Part shown: piece by piece, positions 1 to 6,604 of the stretch
How positions within the stretch are numbered: position 1 is the first letter of the stretch
Layout: each line of letters starts with the position of its first letter
Program-made: the position numbers and the translations under genes
The notes under the pieces: model-generated
Database searches by the model: none
What the model was told of the DNA's origin: nothing
Seen by the model: only the letters and a program-made list of their open reading frames with translations
NCBI GenBank assembly: GCA_014802705.1
Contig: JAAVBR010000009.1
Span: 2,139-18,038 of the forward strand
Source: a bacterium
Lineage (GTDB): Bacteria; Pseudomonadota; Alphaproteobacteria; Rs-D84
Direction of reading: 5' to 3'
DNA: 15,900 bases

Positions 1-105
1 ATGGCGGCATTATTGGCGGGCGACAATGTGCGGGATGATATCACCGCCACAGACAACGAAATCATGCGCATGCGTGAAAAATTAGACGCCTTGATCCAGA
101 TATGA
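1..105 (+). CDS. C-terminal tail of an unidentified protein (5' truncated by window edge)
   Basis: The first frame is open from base 1 and ends in TGA at 103-105, giving 34 visible residues that end in a charged, helix-prone stretch (EIMRMREKLDALIQI). The ATG at base 1 may be internal, so the true start probably lies outside the window. The stop overlaps the ATG of the next gene as ATGA, indicating translational coupling with the DUF3781-type gene. The tail has the look of a terminal amphipathic or coiled-coil helix, but I do not recognise the family. Confidence 0.55.
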   Translation: MAALLAGDNVRDDITATDNEIMRMREKLDALIQI

Positions 106-332
106 ATGAACTAAGCCAGTATATGGATAAAATTCATACCACCCCGATGGGGATGAAACGAATCGCCCGAAATTTAAATATTTCCAATGACGCGGTGATG
201 GACATATGCCGCGGTGTGATTCGCCGGGGGCATCTGACGCGTCGCGGCAAAAATGATTATGTCACCGATGGAAATATCACATTGACCATCCACCACCAGG
301 CCTTGACCATCATCACCGCCCATAAAAATTAA
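102..332 (+). CDS. DUF3781-like small protein
   Basis: A 76-aa protein whose layout resembles the uncharacterised DUF3781 family: IHTTPMG at residues 11-17, a helical middle with MDICRG (33-38), RRGKNDYV at 47-54, and a C-terminal beta stretch ending LTIITAHK (68-75). The family assignment is from memory of its conserved IHTT, GKN-YV and TIITAHK features. No enzymatic function is known to me. The gene starts inside the stop of the preceding ORF (ATGA), so the two are probably one operon. The length is near the full length of the family, so it seems intact. It is convergent with the type IV secretion operon, separated by about 64 bp. Confidence 0.6.
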   Translation: MNELSQYMDKIHTTPMGMKRIARNLNISNDAVMDICRGVIRRGHLTRRGKNDYVTDGNITLTIHHQALTIITAHKN

Positions 333-333
333 A

Positions 334-355
334 AAAACACCGGGGCCGGGCCCCG
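334..355 (-). terminator. Intrinsic terminator of the virB3-virB4-peptidase operon
   Basis: Read on the minus strand, a GC-only stem CGGGG/CCCCG with a 5-nt loop is followed by GTGTTTTTTT. The T-run lies only on the minus-strand side, so it should end the leftward operon. A second inverted repeat (about 353-378, TTCGCgCGG against CCGtGCGAA) lies just before it and could extend the structure. Confidence 0.6.
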
Positions 356-396
356 CGCGAACAGGGTTCGCACGGGTGGTGGATTTGCCGGCTTTT

Positions 397-1020
397 TTAT
401 CCCCCGCACTGGCGCAATCGGGATCCGTCGTCGTGCTGATCCACGGCTTTGTTTTTGATTTCTTGGGTGGCGCCAATCCGTTGGTGCATTAAAATCAAAT
501 CCGGGTGCGCCTGCAGGGTACGGTGCAATTCATCAATCGCCGCGTCGATATCAGACGCATCGCGGACAAAGACCGGCATCACTGCGTTGGCGGCCGATGT
601 CACCGCGGCCCGCATATCATCCGCCAATTCATCCATCACCGATAAATAGGCCCGGATATGTTCGTCTTCGTGTGTTAAAATCGCGTTATAGGCGCACGAT
701 CCCGGCGCATGCCGTCCATCGATATGCACCAAAAAATGTTCGTACCCCACGGCCGCGTCCACCGATTTCAAGGCCACGCACCACCCGTCTTCGATGCCGG
801 TCAGGTCAACGCCCACCTCGTAATTATCGGCCAGGGTGGCAATCACATTGCCATGCCATAAATCCATCGGGGCCAGGGGCTGAACCACCTCTTTACGCCA
901 CAAGGGCGTGGTCAGGGTGACGCGCGGGGTCAATTTATAATCCAAACAATCATCCCCGGCACGCGCCATGGGCGCCCACAGACACAATCCGATAAAAATC
1001 AGAAAGACTTTATTGATCAC
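397..1020 (-). CDS. Secreted HExxH-type putative zinc metallopeptidase, T4SS-linked
   Basis: A 207-aa protein beginning with a classic Sec signal peptide: M-I-N-K, a hydrophobic core at 5-17, and cleavage probably after ARA (residues 19-21). Residues 117-121 read HEDEH, a match to the HExxH zinc-binding motif, preceded by AYNAIL and followed by a helix. Mature-protein cysteines at 25, 81, 109 and 205 could form two disulfides, consistent with the periplasm. The arrangement recalls DUF922-type putative Zn-proteases, but I cannot confirm the family or name the third zinc ligand. The start is GTG and overlaps the virB4 stop by 4 nt (GTGA), so it is translationally coupled to virB4. This suggests a role at the envelope alongside the secretion system (inference). 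Confidence 0.6.
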   Translation of the reverse strand: MINKVFLIFIGLCLWAPMARAGDDCLDYKLTPRVTLTTPLWRKEVVQPLAPMDLWHGNVIATLADNYEVGVDLTGIEDGWCVALKSVDAAVGYEHFLVHIDGRHAPGSCAYNAILTHEDEHIRAYLSVMDELADDMRAAVTSAANAVMPVFVRDASDIDAAIDELHRTLQAHPDLILMHQRIGATQEIKNKAVDQHDDGSRLRQCGG

Positions 1021-3428
1021 AAATCCCCGCCGGACGAGCGTTTCAGGTATTCGGCGACAAAGCCATTGCCGTATTGCTTGTACAATTCTTCGGCCAAGAG
1101 CACCGACGACCGCCCCGATTCAAACAGCCGCAACAGATTGCCCAGCCCCCCCAATTCCGTATTCAAAATCACGGATTCCCCGGTCACAGGCCGCGACAAC
1201 AACACCGCCCGTTTCAGATTCGGGTACGCTTTGCCCTGGATAAACGCCATTTCCAGGGGATTTAAATTCCAATGTTCATAATCGCGCGCGTCGGCCGCCG
1301 GGTTGCGGAAAAACAGCACCGTTTGGGCCTGGCCCCGGACAACGTCCCCAATGCCCAATTTATCCAAAACGTTGGCCCGCTGGAACGCCGCCATATAAAC
1401 CTGGCGATTTTTGCGTCCCTCTTGCAGGCCTGCGATAAAATTATCCCGGAACATTTTGTTTTCCAGCATCGGCGCCGTTTCGTCAATCATAATCAACGAC
1501 GGATTCCCGTTCGACACCGTGGTGTTATTGATCCGGTGCAAAATGTACGAAATCACCGCCGGGGATAAAACCGGGTCTTGCAAAATATCGGTGAAATCAA
1601 ACGTGGTCAGGCGCGCATCCAAATCCAACGTATCCGATTTTTCATTAAAGATGTCGCCGTATTGCAACGGATCCACCCACTTTTTCAATTCCGCCCGCAT
1701 GGGGTTGGACGCGGAAAAGCAACTTTCCCACAGGTTTTTCAGCAGGCGATCTTTGGATTCCAAATAATCAAAGTTCACCGACACGGCGCGCGCGATTTCG
1801 TCGGCGGACGCCGGGTCATCCACCCCCGTGATCATCGCCAACCACCGCCGCAAAAATGCGCGGTTGGCCGATGTATCCGCCATTTTCAACGGATTTAAAT
1901 GCGTCTGGAACGTCAGGCCATCCGTTTTATCCCGGGACGTCATGGTGACATATTTGCCCCCCACCGCCAGGGTAAAGATTTCCGCCCCCTTGTTCCGGTC
2001 AAAGAAAAAGGCCTTTAATTTCGGATGGCGCAACGATTGCGCAATCAGGAACGAAAACAGGGTCGTTTTCCCGCCGCCCGTCGGCCCGATCGTCAATGTA
2101 TGGCCCACCGCCGCCGGCGCGTCCGAGACATGAAATTGAAACTGATAGGGCGTGCCCTGGGCCGTCGGGAACACCACCAACGGGCCCGATCCCCAATCCG
2201 AATTTTCAACACCGGTGGGCGTCGACGACATCGGAATACTGACCGCCGCAGTCCGGGACAACATCTTGAAACTGCGGGGAAAAACCTCAAAACCCGGGAT
2301 TTGTGAAAACCAGGATACCTTGGCTGCGAAATCTTCGACCACGGGCGACACGCCGTATCCCGCACAGATCTTTTTAAATTCGTCGATGTATTTGGTCAAA
2401 TCGTCCGGCGTTGCGGCAAAAATCGCAAACATCGGGTAATAATTGACCAGATTTTGGTTCCCCGATACGTTTTCATCCATGGCGCTTTGGGCCTGGGAAA
2501 TTTGATCTTCGGCGGAATCGGCGTTTTCATCGGCCGTGGCGCGGCGTTGGCGAATCACATTATTGACGTCGGCCGCCCCCATAATGCGAAATCCGTTCAT
2601 ACAGATCATTTCTGTCTGGATCGTCAAAACCGCGTTGAAAAAGTCTTCGTCCAGATAATCCGGCGACATTTTGAACGACAACAACGCCGCATAGGATTGC
2701 ACACCGCCACTGCTGTATCGTACGGTGCCATCGGATAAAAATTCCACATCATCCACCGTGACCATATCGGCCATGTCGGCCCCGGCGCGCGCGGGGTGGG
2801 GTTTGGTAATCGGGGATAAAACCCGCCCGAAAAAGGTCGCCATATTGCGCGGCGCATCGTTTTTCAACACGCGCACCCCATACGGCGCCAAGACGGATTC
2901 GATATAGTTGCCATACTGATCCAATTTATCGCGCGCGCCGGTTCCCCCCACCGTCAGAACAATATAATAATTGTTTAAAAAGATACGCAGACCCTGGGAC
3001 CGCCATTGGTTATAAATCTTTTGTAAAACCGGCTGATCAAATTCATAATCCGTGGTTTCATCGGCGGCGTCCCGCGTCACAAAGAACCGAAATGTCACAT
3101 TCGGATCCCGAATTTGATTAAACAGGGCCGTCCGCAGATCCAAAAACTTTTCCCGGGCGCCCGCGTCCTGCATACTGGTCTGAACACCATGCACGTGATA
3201 GACCCGGACATACGATCCATCGGTCAATTCCAACGAATTGTTATCCAAAACCCGCTTGAACGGTAAATATTGGGCATAGCGTTTATACCCGAATTTCGGA
3301 AAAATCCACCGCGTGATGGTCGGGATATAAAACGACAAAACCACAAAGACAAAAACCACCACCATGGCCATCACCACCAGCGTGATCGGAAATCCCCCAC
3401 CTGCAAAATAATTAAAAAATTCATTCAT
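1017..3428 (-). CDS. virB4: VirB4-type ATPase of a type IV secretion system
   Basis: An 803-aa protein, a usual size for VirB4/TrbE. Residues 13-37 form one hydrophobic segment, then comes a long CagE/TrbE/VirB-type N-terminal region, then a RecA-like ATPase domain. Walker A GPTGGGKT lies near residues 448-455 and Walker B LIMIDE near 643-649. The region after Walker B (LQEGRKNRQVYMAAFQ) fits the conserved VirB4 helix and arginine-rich segment. VirB4 is known as a hexameric inner-membrane motor for pilus subunit handling and substrate transport. The ATG at 3428 sits 3 nt after the virB3 stop, and the stop overlaps the next gene, so all three are one transcript. The ATPase appears intact. Other vir genes (virB6, virB8-11, virD4) are not in the window. 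Confidence 0.93.
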   Translation of the reverse strand: MNEFFNYFAGGGFPITLVVMAMVVVFVFVVLSFYIPTITRWIFPKFGYKRYAQYLPFKRVLDNNSLELTDGSYVRVYHVHGVQTSMQDAGAREKFLDLRTALFNQIRDPNVTFRFFVTRDAADETTDYEFDQPVLQKIYNQWRSQGLRIFLNNYYIVLTVGGTGARDKLDQYGNYIESVLAPYGVRVLKNDAPRNMATFFGRVLSPITKPHPARAGADMADMVTVDDVEFLSDGTVRYSSGGVQSYAALLSFKMSPDYLDEDFFNAVLTIQTEMICMNGFRIMGAADVNNVIRQRRATADENADSAEDQISQAQSAMDENVSGNQNLVNYYPMFAIFAATPDDLTKYIDEFKKICAGYGVSPVVEDFAAKVSWFSQIPGFEVFPRSFKMLSRTAAVSIPMSSTPTGVENSDWGSGPLVVFPTAQGTPYQFQFHVSDAPAAVGHTLTIGPTGGGKTTLFSFLIAQSLRHPKLKAFFFDRNKGAEIFTLAVGGKYVTMTSRDKTDGLTFQTHLNPLKMADTSANRAFLRRWLAMITGVDDPASADEIARAVSVNFDYLESKDRLLKNLWESCFSASNPMRAELKKWVDPLQYGDIFNEKSDTLDLDARLTTFDFTDILQDPVLSPAVISYILHRINNTTVSNGNPSLIMIDETAPMLENKMFRDNFIAGLQEGRKNRQVYMAAFQRANVLDKLGIGDVVRGQAQTVLFFRNPAADARDYEHWNLNPLEMAFIQGKAYPNLKRAVLLSRPVTGESVILNTELGGLGNLLRLFESGRSSVLLAEELYKQYGNGFVAEYLKRSSGGDL

Positions 3429-3431
3429 CTT

Positions 3432-3728
3432 TTATGCCGCCAGTCTTTTTGGTATTCGCAACCGCATGAGTTTCATTTTTGCCGCGATAATCTGTCCCAA
3501 TTGGGGTTCATGTTTGGAAAACATGGCCAGAATACAATGCACCACAATCACCGATATCAGAAAAATCAAGGGATCAATCGATATGTTCCCGGAACTGACC
3601 AACAGGGACGTGATAAAAACCCCCACAAAAATCAAAAATTGGATCACAAAGTTTAACACGGCCAGGCTGTACGGCACATAAAATATGCGCGATGGATTTG
3701 CCAAAGCCTTTAAAACCTGCTGTTTCAC
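3432..3728 (-). CDS. virB3: VirB3-like inner-membrane T4SS protein
   Basis: A 98-aa protein with the VirB3/TrbD pattern: a short N-terminal region with NPSRIFYVPYS (residues 11-21), two hydrophobic segments around 22-46 and 51-70, and a basic C-terminal end. The segment after the second helix (KHEPQLGQIIAAKM) also fits VirB3, and its place directly upstream of virB4 is the canonical vir order. The start is GTG at 3726-3728, with an AGGAGA ribosome binding site at 3738-3743 about 9 nt away. An ATG lies only 4 nt upstream in another frame (3734-3736), but that frame gives a protein with no membrane segments. Small size and low sequence conservation limit certainty, but the context is strong. 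Confidence 0.78.
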   Translation of the reverse strand: MKQQVLKALANPSRIFYVPYSLAVLNFVIQFLIFVGVFITSLLVSSGNISIDPLIFLISVIVVHCILAMFSKHEPQLGQIIAAKMKLMRLRIPKRLAA

Positions 3729-3742
3729 GGTTCATTCTCTCC

Positions 3743-3955
3743 TGTTGATAAATTATAACAATTTCAACATTTTTCAACAAGCACAAAAAGCATCCCGGCT
3801 TTTTTGTTCAAAGCGTTTAAAACCGCCCCCGTTTTCAACGGTTGATTATGGCCGGCCTTTTTTCAACAATTTAAAAAATACACCCGGAAAACCGGCATTT
3901 TTTTGTTGAAAACCTGTGGATAAAAAATAAAAAACCGTTTTCAACAAAATCAACA
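3743..3955. repeat. Cluster of TTWTCAACA nonamers with one perfect DnaA box
   Basis: Exact TTTTCAACA occurs at 3771-3779 (+), 3860-3868 (+), 3904-3912 (-) and 3938-3946 (+). One-base variants lie at 3743-3751 (-, TTATCAACA), 3761-3769 (+, ATTTCAACA) and 3832-3840 (+, TTTTCAACG), and a weaker one at 3947-3955. At 3915-3923 (-) the sequence is TTATCCACA, the bacterial DnaA-box consensus. Neighbouring copies are often 9-11 bp apart, about one helical turn. The 315-bp spacer between virB3 and rpmJ is otherwise AT-rich and non-coding, apart from the two promoters and a small CCGG-AAAA-CCGG hairpin before a T-run (3884-3903). It could be a regulator-binding region or a DnaA-related site. Confidence 0.6.
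3752..3780 (-). promoter_or_regulatory. Promoter of the virB3-virB4-peptidase operon
   Basis: On the minus strand the -35 box is TTGTTG (3780-3775) and the -10 box is TATAAT (3757-3752), with a 17-nt spacer. Transcription should start near 3745, leaving a short leader before the virB3 Shine-Dalgarno. TTWTCAACA-like nonamers overlap the -35 box (3771-3779), sit in the spacer (3761-3769) and cover the start region (3743-3751), as an operator would. Confidence 0.6.
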
Positions 3956-3991
3956 GCCCCAACAACAAAAACAATAAAATATAATAATCAT

Positions 3992-4019
3992 TTGATTTTT
4001 TGGAAAATGCGTTTATAAT
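3992..4019 (+). promoter_or_regulatory. Promoter of rpmJ
   Basis: TTGATT at 3992-3997 and a consensus TATAAT at 4014-4019 are separated by 16 nt. The leader is about 18-20 nt and contains the AAAGGA Shine-Dalgarno at 4031-4036, 7 nt before the rpmJ ATG. Confidence 0.7.
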
Positions 4020-4043
4020 GGCCACGCAATAAAGGATTTTGAT

Positions 4044-4178
4044 ATGAAGTTTTTAAGTTCTTTAAAGGCTTGGAAGAAACGCGGGAATGTGAAACAGATT
4101 CGCCGTGGCAAGCAAGTCATCTTGATCGATCCGGATAATCCGAAGTTCAAGGCGAAGCAAGGCTTTCGCAAGAAATAA
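4044..4178 (+). CDS. rpmJ: 50S ribosomal protein bL36
   Basis: A 44-aa very basic protein starting MKFLSSLK and ending with NPKFKAKQGFRKK. This is the zinc-free (type B) form of bL36: the family core SLK...VRRG..V.I...NP.FKA.QG is recognisable, and no cysteines remain. bL36 binds 23S rRNA in the large subunit. The gene has its own consensus promoter, a good Shine-Dalgarno and a following terminator, so it is a single-gene unit. It stands alone here, not in a ribosomal protein operon, as is common for type-B copies. Confidence 0.9.
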   Translation: MKFLSSLKAWKKRGNVKQIRRGKQVILIDPDNPKFKAKQGFRKK

Positions 4179-4209
4179 GTTCTGTTTGGATGGGCTTATT
4201 GAAAAGATG

Positions 4210-4236
4210 CGACCGATTTTTCGGTCGTGTTTTTTT
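4210..4236 (+). terminator. Intrinsic terminator of rpmJ
   Basis: A perfect 7-bp stem CGACCGA/TCGGTCG (4210-4216 with 4221-4227) and a TTTT loop are followed by TGT and a run of T. It lies directly before the 3' end of the convergent SufD-like gene. Confidence 0.85.
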
Positions 4237-4238
4237 AT

Positions 4239-4931
4239 TTATTTTTCGGGATAATGGGGCGCGAAATCGTCGGCAAAGGCTTGGCGCAGGACGTCGTTGA
4301 TTTCGGCGGTGGATAATCCGGCGGTGCGTAAATATTGAATCTGGGGGGCGCGCGGGTGATATAAACTGGCTGCGTGGTCGGCTTTGGCCGGGGCACTTTG
4401 GATCCGCTGGGCCGGGCGACATTCGATTTGGGCGCTGTCTGCGGCCAGGGCATGGAATGAAATATCAGACGCGCAATCGGGGCAATCCGGTTCAATGATG
4501 GCGGTGCCGGATAATTTCGATTGGGTGTTGGGACCGGCAATCAATTTTGTCTGAACAAAAATCGTGGTGTTGGGGGCGCCGTGGGTGGCGGCGACGTCGA
4601 TGGTGCCGCTTGCCTCATTTTCCCATAAAACGCCGCCGTGAATTTCAGAATTTTTCCCGGTGTTTTTGATCAAAATGTTCAAAAAGGCCGGCTTTTTATT
4701 TTTTATTTTGACGGTTAAAAAAACGCGTTGATCCGGAAACGGGATATTGATTTTTAAACTTTTCGGGCCGGCAATTTCCCCTACGTAAATGATGTGAATG
4801 GGTAAATCAAACGCCGCCTGAATATCGGGGGCGGGCAATGTCGACAATTCGGGACAAAAGGCCCCGTTACGGTACACGATTGTTTCCGCGCGAAAGGTTT
4901 TTATGTTGAATTCGTTCCACAGGTATGACAT
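4239..4931 (-). CDS. Short SufD-like (SufB/SufD family) protein
   Basis: A 230-aa protein. Its C-terminal half resembles the SufBD core and tail: repeated short beta strands (residues about 68-145), LSGTAII, then KADHAAS (183-189) in place of the usual KCSHGAT, then IQYLRTAGLSTAEINDVLRQAFADD (199-222), equivalent to the FYLRSRGI...A segment. SufD works with SufB and SufC as the scaffold for Fe-S cluster assembly. This protein is only about half the usual SufD length (about 400 aa), and the usual C and G of KCSHGAT are replaced. No sufB, sufC or sufS is adjacent. The start is ATG at 4929-4931; the frame is open further upstream but that part is antisense to ychF. It may be a minimal SufD of a reduced genome or a diverged paralogue. 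Confidence 0.55.
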   Translation of the reverse strand: MSYLWNEFNIKTFRAETIVYRNGAFCPELSTLPAPDIQAAFDLPIHIIYVGEIAGPKSLKINIPFPDQRVFLTVKIKNKKPAFLNILIKNTGKNSEIHGGVLWENEASGTIDVAATHGAPNTTIFVQTKLIAGPNTQSKLSGTAIIEPDCPDCASDISFHALAADSAQIECRPAQRIQSAPAKADHAASLYHPRAPQIQYLRTAGLSTAEINDVLRQAFADDFAPHYPEK

Positions 4932-4940
4932 ATTATTCGC

Positions 4941-4969
4941 ATTATAAAGGAAAATATTATGGGATTCAA
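4941..4969 (-). promoter_or_regulatory. Promoter of the SufD-like gene, near-leaderless
   Basis: On the minus strand TTGAAT (4969-4964) and TATAAT (4946-4941) have a 17-nt spacer. Only 9 nt lie between the -10 box and the ATG, so the transcript would have a leader of about 2-4 nt and no Shine-Dalgarno. The -35 box lies inside the start of the divergent ychF gene. Confidence 0.45.
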
Positions 4970-6038
4970 TTGTGGAATTGTGGGCCTGCCGAATGTGGGA
5001 AAATCGACATTGTTTAACGCCTTGACGCAAAGTGCGGCGGCGGATGCGCAAAACTATCCGTTTTGTACGATCGAACCGAATACGGGGCGCGTGGTGGTGC
5101 CGGACGCGACGTTGCATAACTTGGCGCGCGTGGCCGGATCGCAAAAGATTATTCCGACGCAATTGGAAATTGTGGATATCGCAGGATTGGTCAAGGGCGC
5201 GTCCGCGGGCGAAGGGCTGGGGAACAAATTCCTGGGCAATATTTTGGCGACCGATGCGATTATTCATGTGGTGCGGTGCTTTGAAAACGATGACATTGTG
5301 CATGTGAACGGCCGGATTGATCCGTTGGCGGATATTGATACGATTGAAACAGAATTGATGTTGGCGGATATGGAAAGCCTGGATAAACAGATTAAAAATC
5401 TGGAAAAAAAGGCGCGCGGATTGGATAAGATGGCGGCGAAACAGTTGGCGGATGCTATCCGTTTGCGTGACGGATTGGCGGCGGGCACACCGGCACGCGC
5501 ACAGGATGTGGATGCGTCGCCCTTTAACCTGTTGACGGCCAAGCCCGTGATTTATGTCTGTAATGTCGAAGAATCGGCCGCCGCGACCGGCAATTCGTAT
5601 TCCGACGCCGTGCGCGAAAAATTTGGCGCCGTGGCGCCCGTTTTGGTCATTTCGTCCCAGATTGAAATGGAAATTTCACAGATTGTGGATATGGACGAAC
5701 GCAAAATGTTTTTGGCGGAATTGGGCCTGACGGAATCCGGCCTGGACCAGGTTATTCGGACCGGGTATGCCATATTGGGCCTGCAAACATTTTATACCAT
5801 TGGCCCCAAGGAAGCCCATGCCTGGACGATTACAAAGGGTATGACGGCGCCCCAGGCCGCCGGGAAAATCCATACGGATTTTGAGAAAGGCTTTATCCGT
5901 GCGGAAATCATATCGCCCGCGGATTACATTGCGCTGGGGGGCGAAGTGGCCGTCAAAGATGCCGGTAAAATGCGCCTGGTCGGCCGCGATTATGTGATGA
6001 TCGACGGCGACATCTGCCATTTCTTGTTCAATAATTAA
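4959..6038 (+). CDS. ychF: Redox-regulated ribosome-associated ATPase YchF (Obg/OLA1 family)
   Basis: A 359-aa protein with the full YchF layout. The P-loop GLPNVGKST is near residues 9-17, the switch region DIAGLVKGASAGEGLGNKFL follows, then a coiled-coil insertion with ADMESLDKQIKNLEKKARG. NVEE stands in the G4 position instead of NKxD, the hallmark that gives this family its ATP preference. A C-terminal TGS domain contains TFYTIGPKEAHAWTI and ends DGDICHFLFNN. YchF/OLA1 binds ribosomes and hydrolyses ATP; it is linked to translation and stress response. The ATG at 4959 has an AAGGAAA ribosome binding site at 4947-4953. Length and motifs are normal. Confidence 0.97.
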   Translation: MGFNCGIVGLPNVGKSTLFNALTQSAAADAQNYPFCTIEPNTGRVVVPDATLHNLARVAGSQKIIPTQLEIVDIAGLVKGASAGEGLGNKFLGNILATDAIIHVVRCFENDDIVHVNGRIDPLADIDTIETELMLADMESLDKQIKNLEKKARGLDKMAAKQLADAIRLRDGLAAGTPARAQDVDASPFNLLTAKPVIYVCNVEESAAATGNSYSDAVREKFGAVAPVLVISSQIEMEISQIVDMDERKMFLAELGLTESGLDQVIRTGYAILGLQTFYTIGPKEAHAWTITKGMTAPQAAGKIHTDFEKGFIRAEIISPADYIALGGEVAVKDAGKMRLVGRDYVMIDGDICHFLFNN

Positions 6039-6064
6039 AACACCGGCCTTTGCCGGTGTTTTTT
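6039..6064 (+). terminator. Intrinsic terminator of ychF
   Basis: The stem CACCGGC (6041-6047) and GCCGGTG (6052-6058), extended by A-T pairs, has a CTTT loop and is followed by TTTTTT. The same core hairpin reappears at 7071-7100, so this seems to be a preferred terminator sequence in this genome. Confidence 0.9.
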
Positions 6065-6074
6065 AGGGATTCTG

Positions 6075-6395
6075 ATGAAATCTGGGGGATACGTTTATAT
6101 AATGGCCAGTGGCCCGATGGGAACCCTGTATGTTGGGTCAACATCTGATTTAGTGGGACGTGTGTGGCAACATAAACACAAAGAAATCCCGGGATTTAGC
6201 GCAGAGCATGGAACCCATACATTGGTTTATTTTGAATGGCATGATTCATTAAAAGAAATGGTTTTGCGGGAACGGCAAATAAAAAAATGGAATCGTGCAT
6301 GGAAATTACGATTGATTATACGAACAAACCCACAATGGCGTGATTTGTATAATGATGTCTTGGTGGGGGCTGGGTACAGTCCTGTGCAAGGATAA
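6075..6395 (+). CDS. GIY-YIG domain nuclease (YhbQ/UPF0213-like)
   Basis: A 106-aa single-domain GIY-YIG protein. The first strand has VYIM at residues 7-10 and the second LYVG (18-21), followed by TSDLVGRVWQHK with the conserved Arg. The catalytic Glu region is RERQIKKWNR, and the family's C-terminal NPQWRDLY is present. These stand-alone proteins are presumed DNA-processing nucleases whose role is mostly uncharacterised. The start codon lies just 12 nt beyond the ychF terminator T-run with AGGGA upstream, so expression probably depends on readthrough or a promoter within ychF. It is followed closely by an inverted-repeat element. Confidence 0.9.
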   Translation: MKSGGYVYIMASGPMGTLYVGSTSDLVGRVWQHKHKEIPGFSAEHGTHTLVYFEWHDSLKEMVLRERQIKKWNRAWKLRLIIRTNPQWRDLYNDVLVGAGYSPVQG

Positions 6396-6407
6396 TCAGG
6401 AACATAG

Positions 6408-6515
6408 TGGATCCCCGCCTGCGCGGGGATGACGACTTAAATTTTAATTTTAATATTTTTATATTTATAACCAATAATTCTCTTATACCGTCATCCCCGC
6501 GTAGGTGGGGATCCA
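6408..6515. repeat. 108-bp inverted-repeat element (MITE/REP-like) with 27-bp termini
   Basis: Two 27-bp arms at 6408-6434 and 6489-6515 are inverted copies with 25 of 27 matches. Each arm begins or ends with TGGATCCCC and contains its own small hairpin: ATCCCCGC/GCGGGGAT in the left arm is a perfect 8-bp stem. The 54-bp centre (6435-6488) is very AT-rich and has no ORF. The arm type GGATCCCCGCxxxCGCGGGGATGACG is a known dispersed repeat sequence in many bacterial genomes. No clear target-site duplication is visible at the borders. It sits 12 bp after the GIY-YIG stop. Confidence 0.75.
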
Positions 6516-6569
6516 TTATGATCGACAGACGTTAAATTTATGGATCCTTATAGCCCCCCCAGGAATTAT

Positions 6570-6598
6570 TTGCAAACGCGGAAAGAATCCGATATAAT
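6570..6598 (+). promoter_or_regulatory. Strong promoter upstream of structured RNA
   Basis: TTGCAA (6570-6575), a 17-nt spacer and consensus TATAAT (6593-6598). The predicted start, near 6604-6606, coincides with the 5' side of the first hairpin. Confidence 0.75.
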
Positions 6599-6604
6599 GG
6601 CAAC

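Noticed and set aside
174..476. 100-codon minus-strand ORF at the left end
   Set aside because: It overlaps the DUF3781-like gene, the terminator and the peptidase 3' end; its composition is that of a shadow frame.
3574..3736. Minus-strand ATG (3734-3736) just after the AGGAGA site, an alternative to the GTG start of virB3
   Set aside because: Its frame gives a short protein with no membrane segments, while the GTG frame gives a VirB3-like protein directly ahead of virB4.
3884..3903. CCGG-AAAA-CCGG hairpin followed by T-run as a terminator
   Set aside because: The stem is only 4 bp and no gene ends there on the plus strand, so it is noted within the spacer but not called.
4932..5303. N-terminal extension of the SufD-like frame on the minus strand
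   Set aside because: It lies antisense to the well-conserved start of ychF, contains no SufD-like sequence, and a promoter and ATG at 4931 explain the gene better.
6408..6515. CRISPR-like repeat pair
   Set aside because: There are only two arms, they are inverted not direct, and no cas gene or further repeat is present.
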